A stretch of 64,000 nt of DNA from Metabacillus flavus (GTDB lineage: Bacteria > Bacillota > Bacilli > Bacillales > Bacillaceae): the NCBI RefSeq assembly GCF_018283675.1, contig NZ_JAGVRK010000001.1:62001-126000 (forward strand). Direction: 5' to 3'. Below the pieces are notes generated by a model that worked only from the letters and a program-made list of their open reading frames with translations, was not told the DNA's origin and searched no databases. Both the position numbers and the translations under genes were made by a program. This document shows positions 1-7,984 of the stretch, one piece after another; position 1 is the first letter of the stretch; every line of letters starts with the position of its first letter.

Positions 1-852
1 GCTATTTCCATCGGTGTTTATTATGAAGGGGACGTCTGGGACGTGATTTCAAGAAAAGGTGCACCAGAGCGGGCACTTCCTTTCGGCACCGTTTTAACAT
101 TGGCGGCGACTGGATCGGAAATGAACAATATTTCCGTCATTACGGATTGGGAGAAAAATGAGAAGCGGGGCTGGGGAAGTCCGCTCGTATTTCCGCAGTT
201 CTCTATTCTAGATCCATCCTATACATATACCGTACCGCGCGATCAAACGGTATACGGTATCGTGGATATTATGTCCCACGCGCTTGAGCAATATTTCCAC
301 CGGACAGAGAATACCCCGATGATTGACCGGTTTATTGAATCGCTGCTTATTACTGTTATGGAAGCCGGAAAGGAATTGGTTCAGGATCTTCATAACTTCA
401 AACTGCGGGAGACGGTGATGTATGCCGGAACAACTGCATTCAATGAGACGCTATCGAACGGGACAGATGGAGGGGACTGGGGTTCACACCAAATTGAACA
501 TGCCGTGTCAGCTATCTATGATATTCCGCACGGCGGGGGACTTGCGATTCTTTTTCCAAACTGGATGAGCTATTGTTCTGAAATTGATCCTTCCAGGATG
601 AAAAAACTGGCGGTGAATGTGTTTAAGATTTCCCCTGAAGGAAAAAGTGAATTAGAGACGGCTAAAGAAGGAATTGCAGCGCTGAGAAGCTATTGGAATT
701 CAATTGGCGCACCAAGCAGACTGGCTGATTACGAAATTGATGATTCAAAGCTTGATCAGCTTGTTGAAAAATCATTCATGAAGGATGAAGTCGGAACCTA
801 TAAGGTACTTAATAAAGAGGACGTTAGGGAAATTCTTTTGCGAAGCATGTAA
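1..852 (+). CDS. Iron-containing alcohol (butanol-type) dehydrogenase, 3' part
   Basis: The frame is open from base 1, so the gene's 5' end lies outside the window; 283 codons and the stop are seen. The protein matches group III iron-dependent alcohol dehydrogenases of the YugJ/YugK or BdhA type (about 387 residues in full), which reduce aldehydes with NAD(P)H in the cytoplasm. What is visible is the metal-binding C-terminal half: a TGSEMNN segment, a helix with [11 protein letters not shown], and the block [11 protein letters not shown] followed by [10 protein letters not shown], which supply the conserved histidines. Roughly the first hundred residues (the nucleotide-binding Rossmann part) are missing. 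Position is odd: in B. subtilis ispE is preceded by veg and sspF, not by a dehydrogenase. Substrate cannot be told from sequence. Confidence 0.9.
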   Translation, partial: AISIGVYYEGDVWDVISRKGAPERALPFGTVLTLAATGSEMNNISVITDWEKNEKRGWGSPLVFPQFSILDPSYTYTVPRDQTVYGIVDIMSHALEQYFHRTENTPMIDRFIESLLITVMEAGKELVQDLHNFKLRETVMYAGTTAFNETLSNGTDGGDWGSHQIEHAVSAIYDIPHGGGLAILFPNWMSYCSEIDPSRMKKLAVNVFKISPEGKSELETAKEGIAALRSYWNSIGAPSRLADYEIDDSKLDQLVEKSFMKDEVGTYKVLNKEDVREILLRSM

Positions 853-918
853 AAGCTTCCCGAGGCTTGGCCTACAAGAGGCCCATGTCGAAAAACAGCG
901 ATATTTATCTTCTTTTTG

Positions 919-938
919 TGGTACAATGTGGATACAAT
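919..938 (+). promoter_or_regulatory. Likely extended -10 promoter for ispE
   Basis: A TG-G-TACAAT extended -10 lies at 919-927 and a second TACAAT at 933-938, in the 115-nt gap between the dehydrogenase and ispE. No good -35 box is seen at 17 nt. This would let ispE be transcribed independently of the upstream gene. Confidence 0.45.
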
Positions 939-967
939 TTCAGTTCGTTTTAGAAGCAGGTGAGAGT

Positions 968-1840
968 ATGCGTGTTCTAGAAAAAGCGCCGGCGAAGATT
1001 AATCTGTCGCTGGACGTTTTACATAAAAGAAAAGATGGGTTTCATGAGGTGGAAATGGTGATGACGACCATTGATCTGGCAGACCGGATCGAGCTGATTG
1101 ATATGGGGCCAAGAGGCGGCATATCCATTACCTCCCACAACCGGTTCGTTCCGGATGATCACCGGAACCTCGCTTATCAGGCCGCAAGCTTATTGAAAGA
1201 ACGCTTTGGCATTAAGCGGGGAGTGTCAATCGGGATTACAAAGGTCATTCCTGTAGCAGCGGGGCTGGCAGGCGGAAGCAGTGATGCTGCGGCGGCTTTA
1301 AGGGGCCTGAACAGACTGTGGAATCTAGGGCTGACCCTGGATGAACTGGCTGAAATCGGAGCTGAAATCGGTTCTGACGTATCCTTTTGCGTATACGGCG
1401 GAACAGCTGTTGCAACCGGGCGCGGAGAAAAAATCCGCCACATTGAAGCTCCTCCTCACTGCTGGGTGATCCTGGCCAAGCCTACAGCAGGGGTGTCAAC
1501 GGCAGATGTCTACCGCGGTTTGAAGCTTGACGGCGTTCAGCATCCGCACACCGGCAAAATGGTAGGTGCCATTCAGGAAAAAAACTATGAAGGCATTTGC
1601 GATAATCTTGGAAATGTCCTTGAGACCGTTACCCTGAAAATGCAGCCGGAAGTCGCCATGATTAAGGATCAGATGAAACGGTTTGGAGCAGATGCTGTAT
1701 TGATGAGCGGAAGCGGTCCTACAGTGTTTGGTCTGGTTCAATATGAATCAAAGGTCCACCGGATTTACAATGGGCTAAGAGGATTTTGCGATCAGGTATT
1801 TGCCGTAAGAATGCTCGGCGAGCGATGCGAACTTGATTAA
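968..1840 (+). CDS. ispE: 4-diphosphocytidyl-2-C-methyl-D-erythritol kinase
   Basis: IspE phosphorylates CDP-methylerythritol with ATP, the fourth step of the MEP (non-mevalonate) isoprenoid pathway, in the cytosol. The 290-residue product has the normal family length. It shows the N-terminal APAKINLSL motif with Lys10, the GHMP-kinase ATP loop [15 protein letters not shown] at about 95-109, and SDVSF with the probable catalytic Asp137. The open frame extends upstream into the dehydrogenase gene. ATG 968 was chosen because [13 protein letters not shown] aligns with the family start and a GGTGAG ribosome site sits just before it. The later pathway genes ispD and ispF are also in this window, at 59.8-60.9 kb. 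Confidence 0.97.
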   Translation: MRVLEKAPAKINLSLDVLHKRKDGFHEVEMVMTTIDLADRIELIDMGPRGGISITSHNRFVPDDHRNLAYQAASLLKERFGIKRGVSIGITKVIPVAAGLAGGSSDAAAALRGLNRLWNLGLTLDELAEIGAEIGSDVSFCVYGGTAVATGRGEKIRHIEAPPHCWVILAKPTAGVSTADVYRGLKLDGVQHPHTGKMVGAIQEKNYEGICDNLGNVLETVTLKMQPEVAMIKDQMKRFGADAVLMSGSGPTVFGLVQYESKVHRIYNGLRGFCDQVFAVRMLGERCELD

Positions 1841-1861
1841 AGACGTATATTAAGATATATT
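1833..1861 (+). promoter_or_regulatory. Sigma-A type promoter of purR
   Basis: TTGATT (1833-1838), a 17-nt spacer and TATATT (1856-1861). The -35 box overlaps the end of ispE. The site is 35 nt upstream of the purR start. Confidence 0.6.
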
Positions 1862-1870
1862 ATCTTTAAC

Positions 1871-1883
1871 AATATTCGGATTT
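1871..1883 (-). promoter_or_regulatory. Candidate PurBox (PurR half-site)
   Basis: Read on the minus strand the 13-mer is AAATCCGAATATT. It matches the B. subtilis PurBox consensus AWWWCCGAACWWT at 12 of 13 positions. It lies just downstream of the -10 box, where PurR binding would block initiation, consistent with the autoregulation known for purR. A second, convergent box at the usual spacing was not found, so this is a half-site only. Confidence 0.5.
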
Positions 1884-1896
1884 TGGGGGTTATTCC

Positions 1897-2727
1897 ATGA
1901 AGCTTCGTCGAAGCGGCAGACTCGTGGACATGACGAATTATATGCTTAATCATCCGCATTCGCTTGTCCCTCTTACCTATTTTTCGGAAAGATACCAGTC
2001 TGCAAAATCATCAATCAGTGAAGATTTAACGATCATTAAACAAACTTTTGAACAGCAGGGTGTAGGTTCTCTTCAAACGGTTCCGGGCGCAGCAGGCGGA
2101 GTGAAATTCGTACCGGGTATGCACCTTGACGAAGCAAGCTCAATCATTCACTCCATTAAACAGAGAATGGCAGCGCCTGACCGTCTGCTTCCTGGCGGCT
2201 ATCTTTATTTGACGGATATTCTCGGGGATCCGTCTATCGTGAATAAGGTAGGGAGAATGTTTGCCTCTGTTTTTGCAGAGCGGGATATCGATGTTGTAAT
2301 GACCGTTGCGACAAAAGGGATTCCTCTTGCTTATGCAGTAGCCAACGATTTGAATGTACCGGTTATCATTGTTAGAAAAGACAGCAAGGTGACGGAGGGT
2401 TCTACCGTCAGTATTAATTATGTTTCCGGGTCCTCCAAGAGAATCCAGACAATGGTCCTTGCGAAAAGAAGTTTGAGAGAAGGATCGAACGTTCTCATTA
2501 TTGATGATTTTATGAAGGCCGGGGGAACGATTAACGGTATGGTGAGCCTGCTGGATGAATTCCAGGCGAAGGTCGCTGGAATCGGTGTATTGGTTGAGAC
2601 CCAAGGTGTCGAAGAGCGTTTAGTGGATGAGTATATTTCTCTTGTGAAACTGACCGGTGTTGATGTGAAGGGCAAACAGATTGAGCTTCAGGAAGGTAAT
2701 TTTTTTGATGCTGCCAAGCGGCCGTAA
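1897..2727 (+). CDS. purR: Purine operon repressor PurR
   Basis: PurR represses purine synthesis and transport genes; PRPP lowers its DNA affinity. The protein has 276 residues (about 285 in B. subtilis). It has an N-terminal winged-helix domain (about 1-72, containing SAKSSISEDLTIIKQTFEQ) and a C-terminal type I phosphoribosyltransferase fold. The PRPP loop VLIIDDFMKAGGT is at 199-211. The ATG is the obvious start, preceded by GGGGGTTATT. The following ridA gene is 37 nt away and probably co-transcribed. Effector and target families are established knowledge; a candidate operator is seen just upstream. Confidence 0.97.
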   Translation: MKLRRSGRLVDMTNYMLNHPHSLVPLTYFSERYQSAKSSISEDLTIIKQTFEQQGVGSLQTVPGAAGGVKFVPGMHLDEASSIIHSIKQRMAAPDRLLPGGYLYLTDILGDPSIVNKVGRMFASVFAERDIDVVMTVATKGIPLAYAVANDLNVPVIIVRKDSKVTEGSTVSINYVSGSSKRIQTMVLAKRSLREGSNVLIIDDFMKAGGTINGMVSLLDEFQAKVAGIGVLVETQGVEERLVDEYISLVKLTGVDVKGKQIELQEGNFFDAAKRP

Positions 2728-2764
2728 CGGTTTTTTTGGCATTTAAAAAAGGAGCTGAAGAACG

Positions 2765-3139
2765 ATGGAAATCATTCAGACTAGTAAAGCGCCAGCTGCA
2801 ATCGGACCCTATTCTCAAGGGATGGCTGTGAACAATCTCGTATTCACTTCCGGACAAATCCCTCTCCGCCCTGATGGTGAAATGATGGAAGGCGGCGTGA
2901 GGGAGCAGACTCATCAGGTGTTCGCGAATCTGCAGGCCGTTCTGGAACAGGCCGGGAGTTCACTTGAGCAGGTTGTGAAAGCAACGGTTTTCATCAAGGA
3001 TATGAATGACTTTTCGGAAATCAATGATGTGTACGGGGAATATTTTCATACGCATAAGCCGGCAAGGTCCTGTGTGGAAGTGGCAAGACTGCCAAAAGAC
3101 GCACTTATTGAAATAGAATGCGTTGCCCTAACTAAATAG
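2765..3139 (+). CDS. ridA: Enamine/imine deaminase RidA (YabJ)
   Basis: A 124-residue RidA/YjgF/UK114 protein. It hydrolyses reactive enamine/imine intermediates such as 2-aminoacrylate that arise from PLP enzymes, and works as a cytosolic trimer. The family signature [20 protein letters not shown] is present at about 99-118, including the substrate-carboxylate-binding Arg101 and Glu118. Length is typical. A strong AAAGGAG ribosome site precedes the ATG. It follows purR by 37 nt; in B. subtilis yabJ was linked to purine repression, which fits the pairing. No terminator is seen before spoVG. Confidence 0.95.
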   Translation: MEIIQTSKAPAAIGPYSQGMAVNNLVFTSGQIPLRPDGEMMEGGVREQTHQVFANLQAVLEQAGSSLEQVVKATVFIKDMNDFSEINDVYGEYFHTHKPARSCVEVARLPKDALIEIECVALTK

Positions 3140-3207
3140 TTTACCCAAGTCAATAAGAAAACTTTCCTACCTTTCCCTGATTTTTCAAAAAAATTTTTTC
3201 AGAATGC

Positions 3208-3234
3208 AGGAATTGAGAAATTTCCGTGGAATTC
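3208..3234 (+). promoter_or_regulatory. Sigma-H promoter of spoVG
   Basis: AGGAATT (3208-3214), 11 nt, then GTGGAATTC (3226-3234). This matches the sigma-H pattern RnAGGAwWW-N11/12-RnnGAAT. An A/T-rich stretch lies directly upstream (3181-3200), as in the well-studied B. subtilis spoVG promoter. It explains early-stationary transcription of spoVG. Confidence 0.85.
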
Positions 3235-3276
3235 ATACTGTAAAGTTTTTCATCCAGGGAAAAGGTGGTGAACATA

Positions 3277-3570
3277 ATGGAAGTGACTGACGTTAGATTA
3301 CGCCGCGTTAACACAGAAGGCCGCATGAGAGCGATTGCATCCATTACACTCGATCACGAATTTGTTGTACATGACATTCGTGTAATCGATGGGAACAATG
3401 GCTTATTCGTAGCAATGCCAAGCAAAAGAACTCCAGACGGAGAATTCCGTGATATTGCCCATCCAATCAATTCGGGTACACGCGGAAAAATTCAAGAAGC
3501 TGTATTGACTGAGTATCACAGGCTTGGAGAAATGGAAGAAGTCGAATTTGAAGAAGCAGGTGCTTCCTAA
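3277..3570 (+). CDS. spoVG: Septation/stage V sporulation regulator SpoVG
   Basis: The 97-residue product has exactly the B. subtilis length and reads [11 protein letters not shown] at the start. SpoVG is a small nucleic-acid-binding protein that affects asymmetric septation, and capsule and virulence traits in other Firmicutes. The conserved core [21 protein letters not shown] and the segment FRDIAHPI are present. An in-frame ATG exists 12 nt upstream, but ATG 3277 with AAAGGTGGTG before it gives the family start. It is flanked by its own sigma-H promoter and a terminator, so it is likely monocistronic. Confidence 0.97.
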   Translation: MEVTDVRLRRVNTEGRMRAIASITLDHEFVVHDIRVIDGNNGLFVAMPSKRTPDGEFRDIAHPINSGTRGKIQEAVLTEYHRLGEMEEVEFEEAGAS

Positions 3571-3580
3571 AATATGTTCG

Positions 3581-3610
3581 CCCTTGTTACCAAGTAACAA
3601 GGGTTTAATT
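3581..3610 (+). terminator. Intrinsic terminator after spoVG
   Basis: A perfect 10-bp stem CCCTTGTTAC / GTAACAAGGG (3581-3590 and 3594-3603) with a CAA loop is followed by TTTAATT. The T run is short. Confidence 0.7.
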
Positions 3611-3756
3611 ATGTCTTAAATGTGTTCTGCCGTTTATCATCCTGTCTAACTCCTCATCTAAGCAGTCCCTGGGCTGTCCTGTCCCTCGAGCCTGCTGATA
3701 AAGTCCTATCCTGATTTTTCTACAATGAGAAATATTCGGCACTTTAGCATCCTGCC

Positions 3757-3785
3757 TTGAAATGAAGCCATATTTAAGATATATT
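3757..3785 (+). promoter_or_regulatory. Sigma-A promoter of glmU-prs
   Basis: TTGAAA (3757-3762), exactly 17 nt, TATATT (3780-3785), 39 nt before glmU. The remaining part of the spoVG-glmU gap (3611-3756) shows nothing recognisable. Confidence 0.65.
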
Positions 3786-3823
3786 TTTTAATGGATAAAT
3801 AGGGATACTTGGGAGGCTTACAC

Positions 3824-5209
3824 ATGGAAAATCGTTTTGCAGTCATTCTAGCAGCTGGTCAAGGTACACGTATGAAATCCAAGCTTTATAAAGTTCTGCA
3901 CCCTGTTTGCGGCAAACCAATGGTTCAGCATGTAGCAGATGAAATGTCAAAATTAAACCTTGCTAAAATGGTGACAATTATTGGACATGGCGCAGAAATG
4001 GTGAAAGCACAGCTTGGAGAAAAAAGTGAATATGCTCTGCAAAGCGAGCAGCTTGGAACCGCTCATGCGGTGATGCAAGCTTCAAGCCAGCTCCATGATC
4101 TTGATGGTACGACGATCGTAGTATGCGGAGATACGCCGCTGATTACGTCTGAAACGATGGAGAATCTTCTTTCCCATCACAGCGAAACAAACTCAAAAGC
4201 AACCATTCTGACAGTTAAAGCAGAGGATCCAGCCGGTTATGGCCGTATCGTCCGCAACAGCTCAGGACTTGTTGAGAAGATTGTCGAGCACAAAGACGCT
4301 TCAGCAGAAGAGCGGAAAATTGATGAGATCAATACCGGTACATACTGCTTTGATAACAAAATGCTGTTCGAAACGCTGAGCAAAGTTTCGAATGACAACG
4401 TACAAGGTGAATACTACTTGCCTGATGTGATTGAAATTCTTAAGAACGAAGGCCAGGTGGTTTCTGCCTATCAAACTGACTCATTTGAAGAATCACTCGG
4501 GGTAAATGACCGCGTCGCGCTTTCACAAGCAGAAAAATATATGAAGAAACGCATCAATACCTTCCATATGCGCAATGGGGTTACCCTGATCGATCCTGAC
4601 CAGACTTACATTTCAGCTGATGCTGAGATTGGCAGAGATACCATGATTTATCCAGGGACGATAATTAAAGGGAATGCTAAAATCGGAGAAGACTGCGAAA
4701 TTGGCCCTAACACTGAGATTAAAGACAGTGTAATAGGCGACCGCACAGTGATTCGCCAATCAGTAGTTCACGATAGTGAAATTGGTAAGCAAGTCGCAGT
4801 GGGGCCGTTTGCTCATATTCGTCCGCAGTCCTCTGTTTCGGATGAAGTGAAAATCGGCAACTTTGTGGAAATCAAGAAAACATCTATGGGCAAAGGAAGC
4901 AAAGCCTCTCACTTGAGCTACATCGGCGATGCAGAAATCGGTTCAGATGTTAACCTTGGCTGCGGTTCGATCACAGTGAACTACGATGGGAAGAATAAGG
5001 CTCTAACAAAGGTGGAAGATGGGGCATTTATCGGATGCAATTCTAACTTGATTGCACCTGTAACGGTTGGAAAAGGAGCCTATGTTGCAGCAGGCTCAAC
5101 GATTACAGAAGATGTGCCGGGTCAAGCGCTATCGGTTGCACGCGCTAGACAAGTCAATAAAGAAGACTATGTCGGCCGTCTGAGCATGAATCAAAATTCT
5201 AATTCCTAA
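3824..5209 (+). CDS. glmU: Bifunctional UDP-GlcNAc pyrophosphorylase / glucosamine-1-phosphate acetyltransferase
   Basis: GlmU acetylates glucosamine-1-P and then uridylates it to UDP-GlcNAc, the precursor of peptidoglycan and teichoic acids; it is cytosolic and trimeric. The 461-residue protein has both halves. The N-terminal nucleotidyltransferase carries [15 protein letters not shown] at 9-23. The C-terminal left-handed beta-helix (from about residue 250) is built of hexapeptide repeats such as [18 protein letters not shown] and IGSDVN. ATG 3824 is preceded by GGGAGG at the right distance; the upstream GTG-type extension (MGGLH) overlaps that ribosome site. prs follows at 18 nt. Confidence 0.98.
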   Translation: MENRFAVILAAGQGTRMKSKLYKVLHPVCGKPMVQHVADEMSKLNLAKMVTIIGHGAEMVKAQLGEKSEYALQSEQLGTAHAVMQASSQLHDLDGTTIVVCGDTPLITSETMENLLSHHSETNSKATILTVKAEDPAGYGRIVRNSSGLVEKIVEHKDASAEERKIDEINTGTYCFDNKMLFETLSKVSNDNVQGEYYLPDVIEILKNEGQVVSAYQTDSFEESLGVNDRVALSQAEKYMKKRINTFHMRNGVTLIDPDQTYISADAEIGRDTMIYPGTIIKGNAKIGEDCEIGPNTEIKDSVIGDRTVIRQSVVHDSEIGKQVAVGPFAHIRPQSSVSDEVKIGNFVEIKKTSMGKGSKASHLSYIGDAEIGSDVNLGCGSITVNYDGKNKALTKVEDGAFIGCNSNLIAPVTVGKGAYVAAGSTITEDVPGQALSVARARQVNKEDYVGRLSMNQNSNS

Positions 5210-5227
5210 TTGGAGGTTCACCACATT

Positions 5228-6181
5228 ATGTCAAATCAGTACGGTGATGCAAATTTAAAGATTTTCTCACTGAATTCTAATCCCGGTCTTGCGGAAGAAA
5301 TAGCAAATGTTGTAGGCGTTCAGCTTGGAAAATGTTCCGTTACCCGTTTCAGTGACGGCGAAATTCAAATCAACATTGAAGAAAGTATCCGCGGCTGTGA
5401 CGTATACATCATTCAGTCTACAAGCGGACCTGTTAACGAACACCTGATGGAACTTTTGATTATGATTGATGCATTGAAACGTGCTTCTGCCAAAACGATT
5501 AACATTGTTATGCCTTATTACGGATACGCCCGTCAAGATCGTAAAGCGCGCGCGCGCGAGCCGATTACAGCGAAGCTTGTGGCGAATCTTCTTGAAACAG
5601 CAGGAGCGGACCGTGTTATCACTTTAGACTTGCACGCACCTCAGATTCAAGGATTCTTCGATATTCTGATTGACCACTTAATGGGTGTTCCGATCCTTGG
5701 AGATTACTTCAGCAAAAAGGATCTTAAAGATATCGTAATCGTTTCCCCGGACCACGGCGGAGTAACCCGTGCCCGTAAGCTGGCAGATCGTCTGAAAGCA
5801 CCGATTGCCATCATCGACAAACGCAGACCGCGCCCTAATGTGGTTGAAGTGATGAATATCGTCGGTAACATTGAAGGAAAAACAGCGATTCTGATTGATG
5901 ACATTATTGATACAGCTGGTACGATTACACTTGCAGCTAATGCACTCGTTGAAAACGGCGCATCTGAAGTGTATGCATGCTGTACACACCCTGTTCTGTC
6001 AGGCCCTGCAATCGAGAGAATCCAGAATTCCAAGATTAAGGAGCTTGTTGTAACAAACTCCATTGCGCTTACGGAAGAAAAGAAAATCGATAAGGTGATT
6101 GAACTCTCCGTAGCTCCCCTTATTGGTGAAGCAATCATCCGTATTCATGAAGAGCAATCTGTAAGTACACTGTTCGATTAA
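5228..6181 (+). CDS. prs: Ribose-phosphate pyrophosphokinase (PRPP synthetase)
   Basis: Makes PRPP from ribose-5-P and ATP for purine, pyrimidine, NAD, His and Trp synthesis. The 317 residues equal the B. subtilis enzyme in length. Visible motifs are [10 protein letters not shown] (41-50), the flexible loop [16 protein letters not shown] at about 97-112, [15 protein letters not shown] at about 172-186, and the PRPP-binding DDIIDTAGT at 224-232. ATG 5228 lies after TTGGAGGTTCACC; a further in-frame ATG upstream overlaps that site. It supplies the ligand sensed by PurR, encoded nearby. Confidence 0.98.
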   Translation: MSNQYGDANLKIFSLNSNPGLAEEIANVVGVQLGKCSVTRFSDGEIQINIEESIRGCDVYIIQSTSGPVNEHLMELLIMIDALKRASAKTINIVMPYYGYARQDRKARAREPITAKLVANLLETAGADRVITLDLHAPQIQGFFDILIDHLMGVPILGDYFSKKDLKDIVIVSPDHGGVTRARKLADRLKAPIAIIDKRRPRPNVVEVMNIVGNIEGKTAILIDDIIDTAGTITLAANALVENGASEVYACCTHPVLSGPAIERIQNSKIKELVVTNSIALTEEKKIDKVIELSVAPLIGEAIIRIHEEQSVSTLFD

Positions 6182-6192
6182 TCCATCCTTAT

Positions 6193-6218
6193 GTTTAGAC
6201 CGGACGAATTGTGGGAAT
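6193..6218 (+). promoter_or_regulatory. Candidate sigma-B promoter of ctc
   Basis: GTTTAG (6193-6198), 14 nt, GGGAAT (6213-6218). This fits the sigma-B pattern GTTTWW-N12/15-GGGWAW with one mismatch. ctc is the classic sigma-B general-stress gene in B. subtilis. A TATAAT at 6223-6228 could add a sigma-A start, but no matching -35 is seen. Confidence 0.6.
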
Positions 6219-6262
6219 TGACTATAATAAGCAATTATCACGATGTTAGGAAGGTGTAGGAC

Positions 6263-6898
6263 ATGAGCACAACGATTAAAGCGAAAGAAAGAAAAGATTT
6301 AAAAAAATCCGCTACACGGGCAATTCGATTGCAAGGCCATGTGCCTGGCATCATATATGGATTTAAAACAGATAACAAAGCTGTCTCCATTGACAGCATC
6401 GAGCTATTGAAGGTTCTGCGTGATGAAGGACGCAACGCAATCATTCAGCTTGATGTAGATGGTAAAAAGCATTCAGTAATGGTTAATGATATGCAGCGCG
6501 ACACCATGAAGAACGAAATTTTGCATGCTGACTTTTTAGCTGTAAATATGAATTCTGAAGTGGATGTAGAAGTCCCGCTTACCTTAACCGGTGAATCGCA
6601 GGGCGTAAAAGACGGAGGAGTGCTTCAACAGCCTCTTTACCAGATTTCCGTTACAGCGAAGCCAAACGATATCCCGCAAACGATTGAAGTGGATATTTCA
6701 AGCCTTGCTGTCAATGAAACGCTGACTGTATCCGATTTGAAGGATTCCAAAAAATATACAATCAATCATGAAGATGATGAAGTTATCGCTTCTATTCTTC
6801 CTCCTCAAGCAGAAGAAGAAATTGATTCTGGCGAAGAGCAGGAGCCTGGTGAGCCTGAAAACGCTGAAGGGCGTGAAGGGGAAGACGAGGCTGAATAA
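6263..6898 (+). CDS. ctc: General stress protein Ctc / 50S ribosomal protein L25 (TL5 form)
   Basis: A 211-residue two-domain L25/Ctc protein that binds 5S rRNA in the large subunit and is made more under stress. The N-terminal L25 domain (about 1-92) opens with IKAKERKDLKKSATRAIR and contains GHVPGIIYG. The C-terminal TL5-type beta domain follows (about 95-185). The last 28 or so residues are a very acidic tail (EEEIDSGEEQEPGEPENAEG). It stands between prs and pth with its own promoter and a strong terminator. Confidence 0.95.
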   Translation: MSTTIKAKERKDLKKSATRAIRLQGHVPGIIYGFKTDNKAVSIDSIELLKVLRDEGRNAIIQLDVDGKKHSVMVNDMQRDTMKNEILHADFLAVNMNSEVDVEVPLTLTGESQGVKDGGVLQQPLYQISVTAKPNDIPQTIEVDISSLAVNETLTVSDLKDSKKYTINHEDDEVIASILPPQAEEEIDSGEEQEPGEPENAEGREGEDEAE

Positions 6899-6914
6899 AA
6901 GAATAACTAAGCCG

Positions 6915-6953
6915 GGCTGGCCAAAACATACTGTTTTGTGCCAGCCTCTTTTC
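6915..6953 (+). terminator. Strong intrinsic terminator after ctc
   Basis: Long hairpin: GGCTGG(C)CAAAACA (from 6915) pairs with TGTTTTGTGCCAGCC (to 6946) around a TAC loop with one bulge. TCTTTTCT follows. Confidence 0.85.
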
Positions 6954-7050
6954 TATGTGCCAAAACTTTTTTATAATATAATGGAGAAATTAAGAAGAAA
7001 AATTGGCTGGGAAACATCCGCCAGTTTTTATTTATAAAGGTGGGAATCAC

Positions 7051-7617
7051 TTGAAAGTTTTTGTTGGGCTCGGAAATCCAGGGAAACAATATGCAGAAAC
7101 ACGTCATAACGCTGGTTTCATGGTAATTGATGAACTGGCTCACCGTCTGTCGATCCCGCTTGACCGCTCCAAATTCAACGGGGTGTATGGCATTGGTTTT
7201 GCAGGAGGGACGAAGGTTTTACTCATTAAGCCGCTTACATATATGAATTTATCTGGAGAGTGTGTCCGTCCTCTTATGGATTTCTATGAGGTGCCAGATG
7301 AAGACATGGCGGTCATTTATGATGACCTTGATTTGCCGGCAGGAAAAATCAGGCTCCGTACAAAGGGCAGCGCAGGCGGTCATAATGGCATCAAGTCCAT
7401 GATCCAGCACTTTGGCACACAGGAGTTCAATCGTGTCCGGATCGGGATCGACCGTCCGCCAAGCGGGATGAAAGTGCCGGACTATGTACTCGGTCAATTT
7501 TCAAAGGACGAGCAGCCCCTTATTAAAGAAGCTGTAATCCGATCAGCAGATGCCTGCGCAGAATGGCTGAACAAACCATTTCTTCAGGTAATGAACGAGT
7601 TTAATCAGTCCAAGTAA
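7051..7617 (+). CDS. pth: Peptidyl-tRNA hydrolase (SpoVC)
   Basis: Cleaves peptidyl-tRNAs that drop off the ribosome; essential, and known as SpoVC in B. subtilis. The gene starts with TTG at 7051. Only this start gives the family N-terminus (M/L)[13 protein letters not shown], and AAAGGTGGG lies 7 nt before it. The product has 188 residues, as in B. subtilis. Catalytic His19 sits in ETRHNAGF, and [14 protein letters not shown] plus KGSAGGHNG complete the active site. A TATAAT at 6972-6977 just upstream, after the ctc terminator, is the likely -10 box although the -35 is weak. Confidence 0.97.
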   Translation: MKVFVGLGNPGKQYAETRHNAGFMVIDELAHRLSIPLDRSKFNGVYGIGFAGGTKVLLIKPLTYMNLSGECVRPLMDFYEVPDEDMAVIYDDLDLPAGKIRLRTKGSAGGHNGIKSMIQHFGTQEFNRVRIGIDRPPSGMKVPDYVLGQFSKDEQPLIKEAVIRSADACAEWLNKPFLQVMNEFNQSK

Positions 7618-7647
7618 GTATAATGGGTTCCTCAAGCGTTTATACTA
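7618..7647 (+). promoter_or_regulatory. Candidate sigma-F/sigma-G promoter of fin
   Basis: GTATA (7618-7622), 15 nt, GTTTATACTA (7638-7647). This matches the forespore pattern GYATA-N15-GGNNANANTW with one mismatch. fin is a sigma-F target in B. subtilis. Confidence 0.7.
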
Positions 7648-7672
7648 TCTGTAAAAAGCTTTTGGAGGAACT

Positions 7673-7903
7673 ATGGGTTACCACTACTATTGCCGCCATT
7701 GCGGCACAAAAGTCGGCACATTGGAAAATGAGGCTATTCATAGCGGAGAATTAGGTTTTCACTACCTAACAAGTGAAGAGAGACAGGAAATGATCCGCTA
7801 CATGGCGAATGGAGATATAGAGGTAAAAACTATTTGTGAGGATTGCCAGGAAGCGCTCGATCGGAACCCTGCTTTCCACCAGGTAGAAAAATTCATACAA
7901 TAA
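7673..7903 (+). CDS. fin: Anti-sigma-F factor Fin
   Basis: A 76-residue protein, the same length as B. subtilis Fin (YabK). Fin binds sigma-F and helps the forespore switch from sigma-F to sigma-G. Two zinc-binding cysteine pairs are visible: YCRHCG near the N-terminus and CEDC near residue 57-60. GGAGGAAC gives a good ribosome site. It has a forespore-type promoter and its own terminator, although mfd begins only 81 nt downstream. Confidence 0.95.
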   Translation: MGYHYYCRHCGTKVGTLENEAIHSGELGFHYLTSEERQEMIRYMANGDIEVKTICEDCQEALDRNPAFHQVEKFIQ

Positions 7904-7906
7904 AAA

Positions 7907-7936
7907 GCTTTGGCTTTTAGTCCCAAAGCGTTTTTC
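7907..7936 (+). terminator. Intrinsic terminator after fin
   Basis: Stem GCTTTGG (7907-7913) / CCAAAGC (7923-7929) is followed directly by GTTTTT. Confidence 0.8.
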
Positions 7937-7984
7937 TATTTGTCCGCCTGCATGGAGACAAATTTTGCGGAAGGAGGGAAATGC

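Noticed and set aside
851-890. Hairpin GGCCT/AGGCC after the alcohol dehydrogenase as a terminator
   Set aside because: Only 5 bp and no T run.
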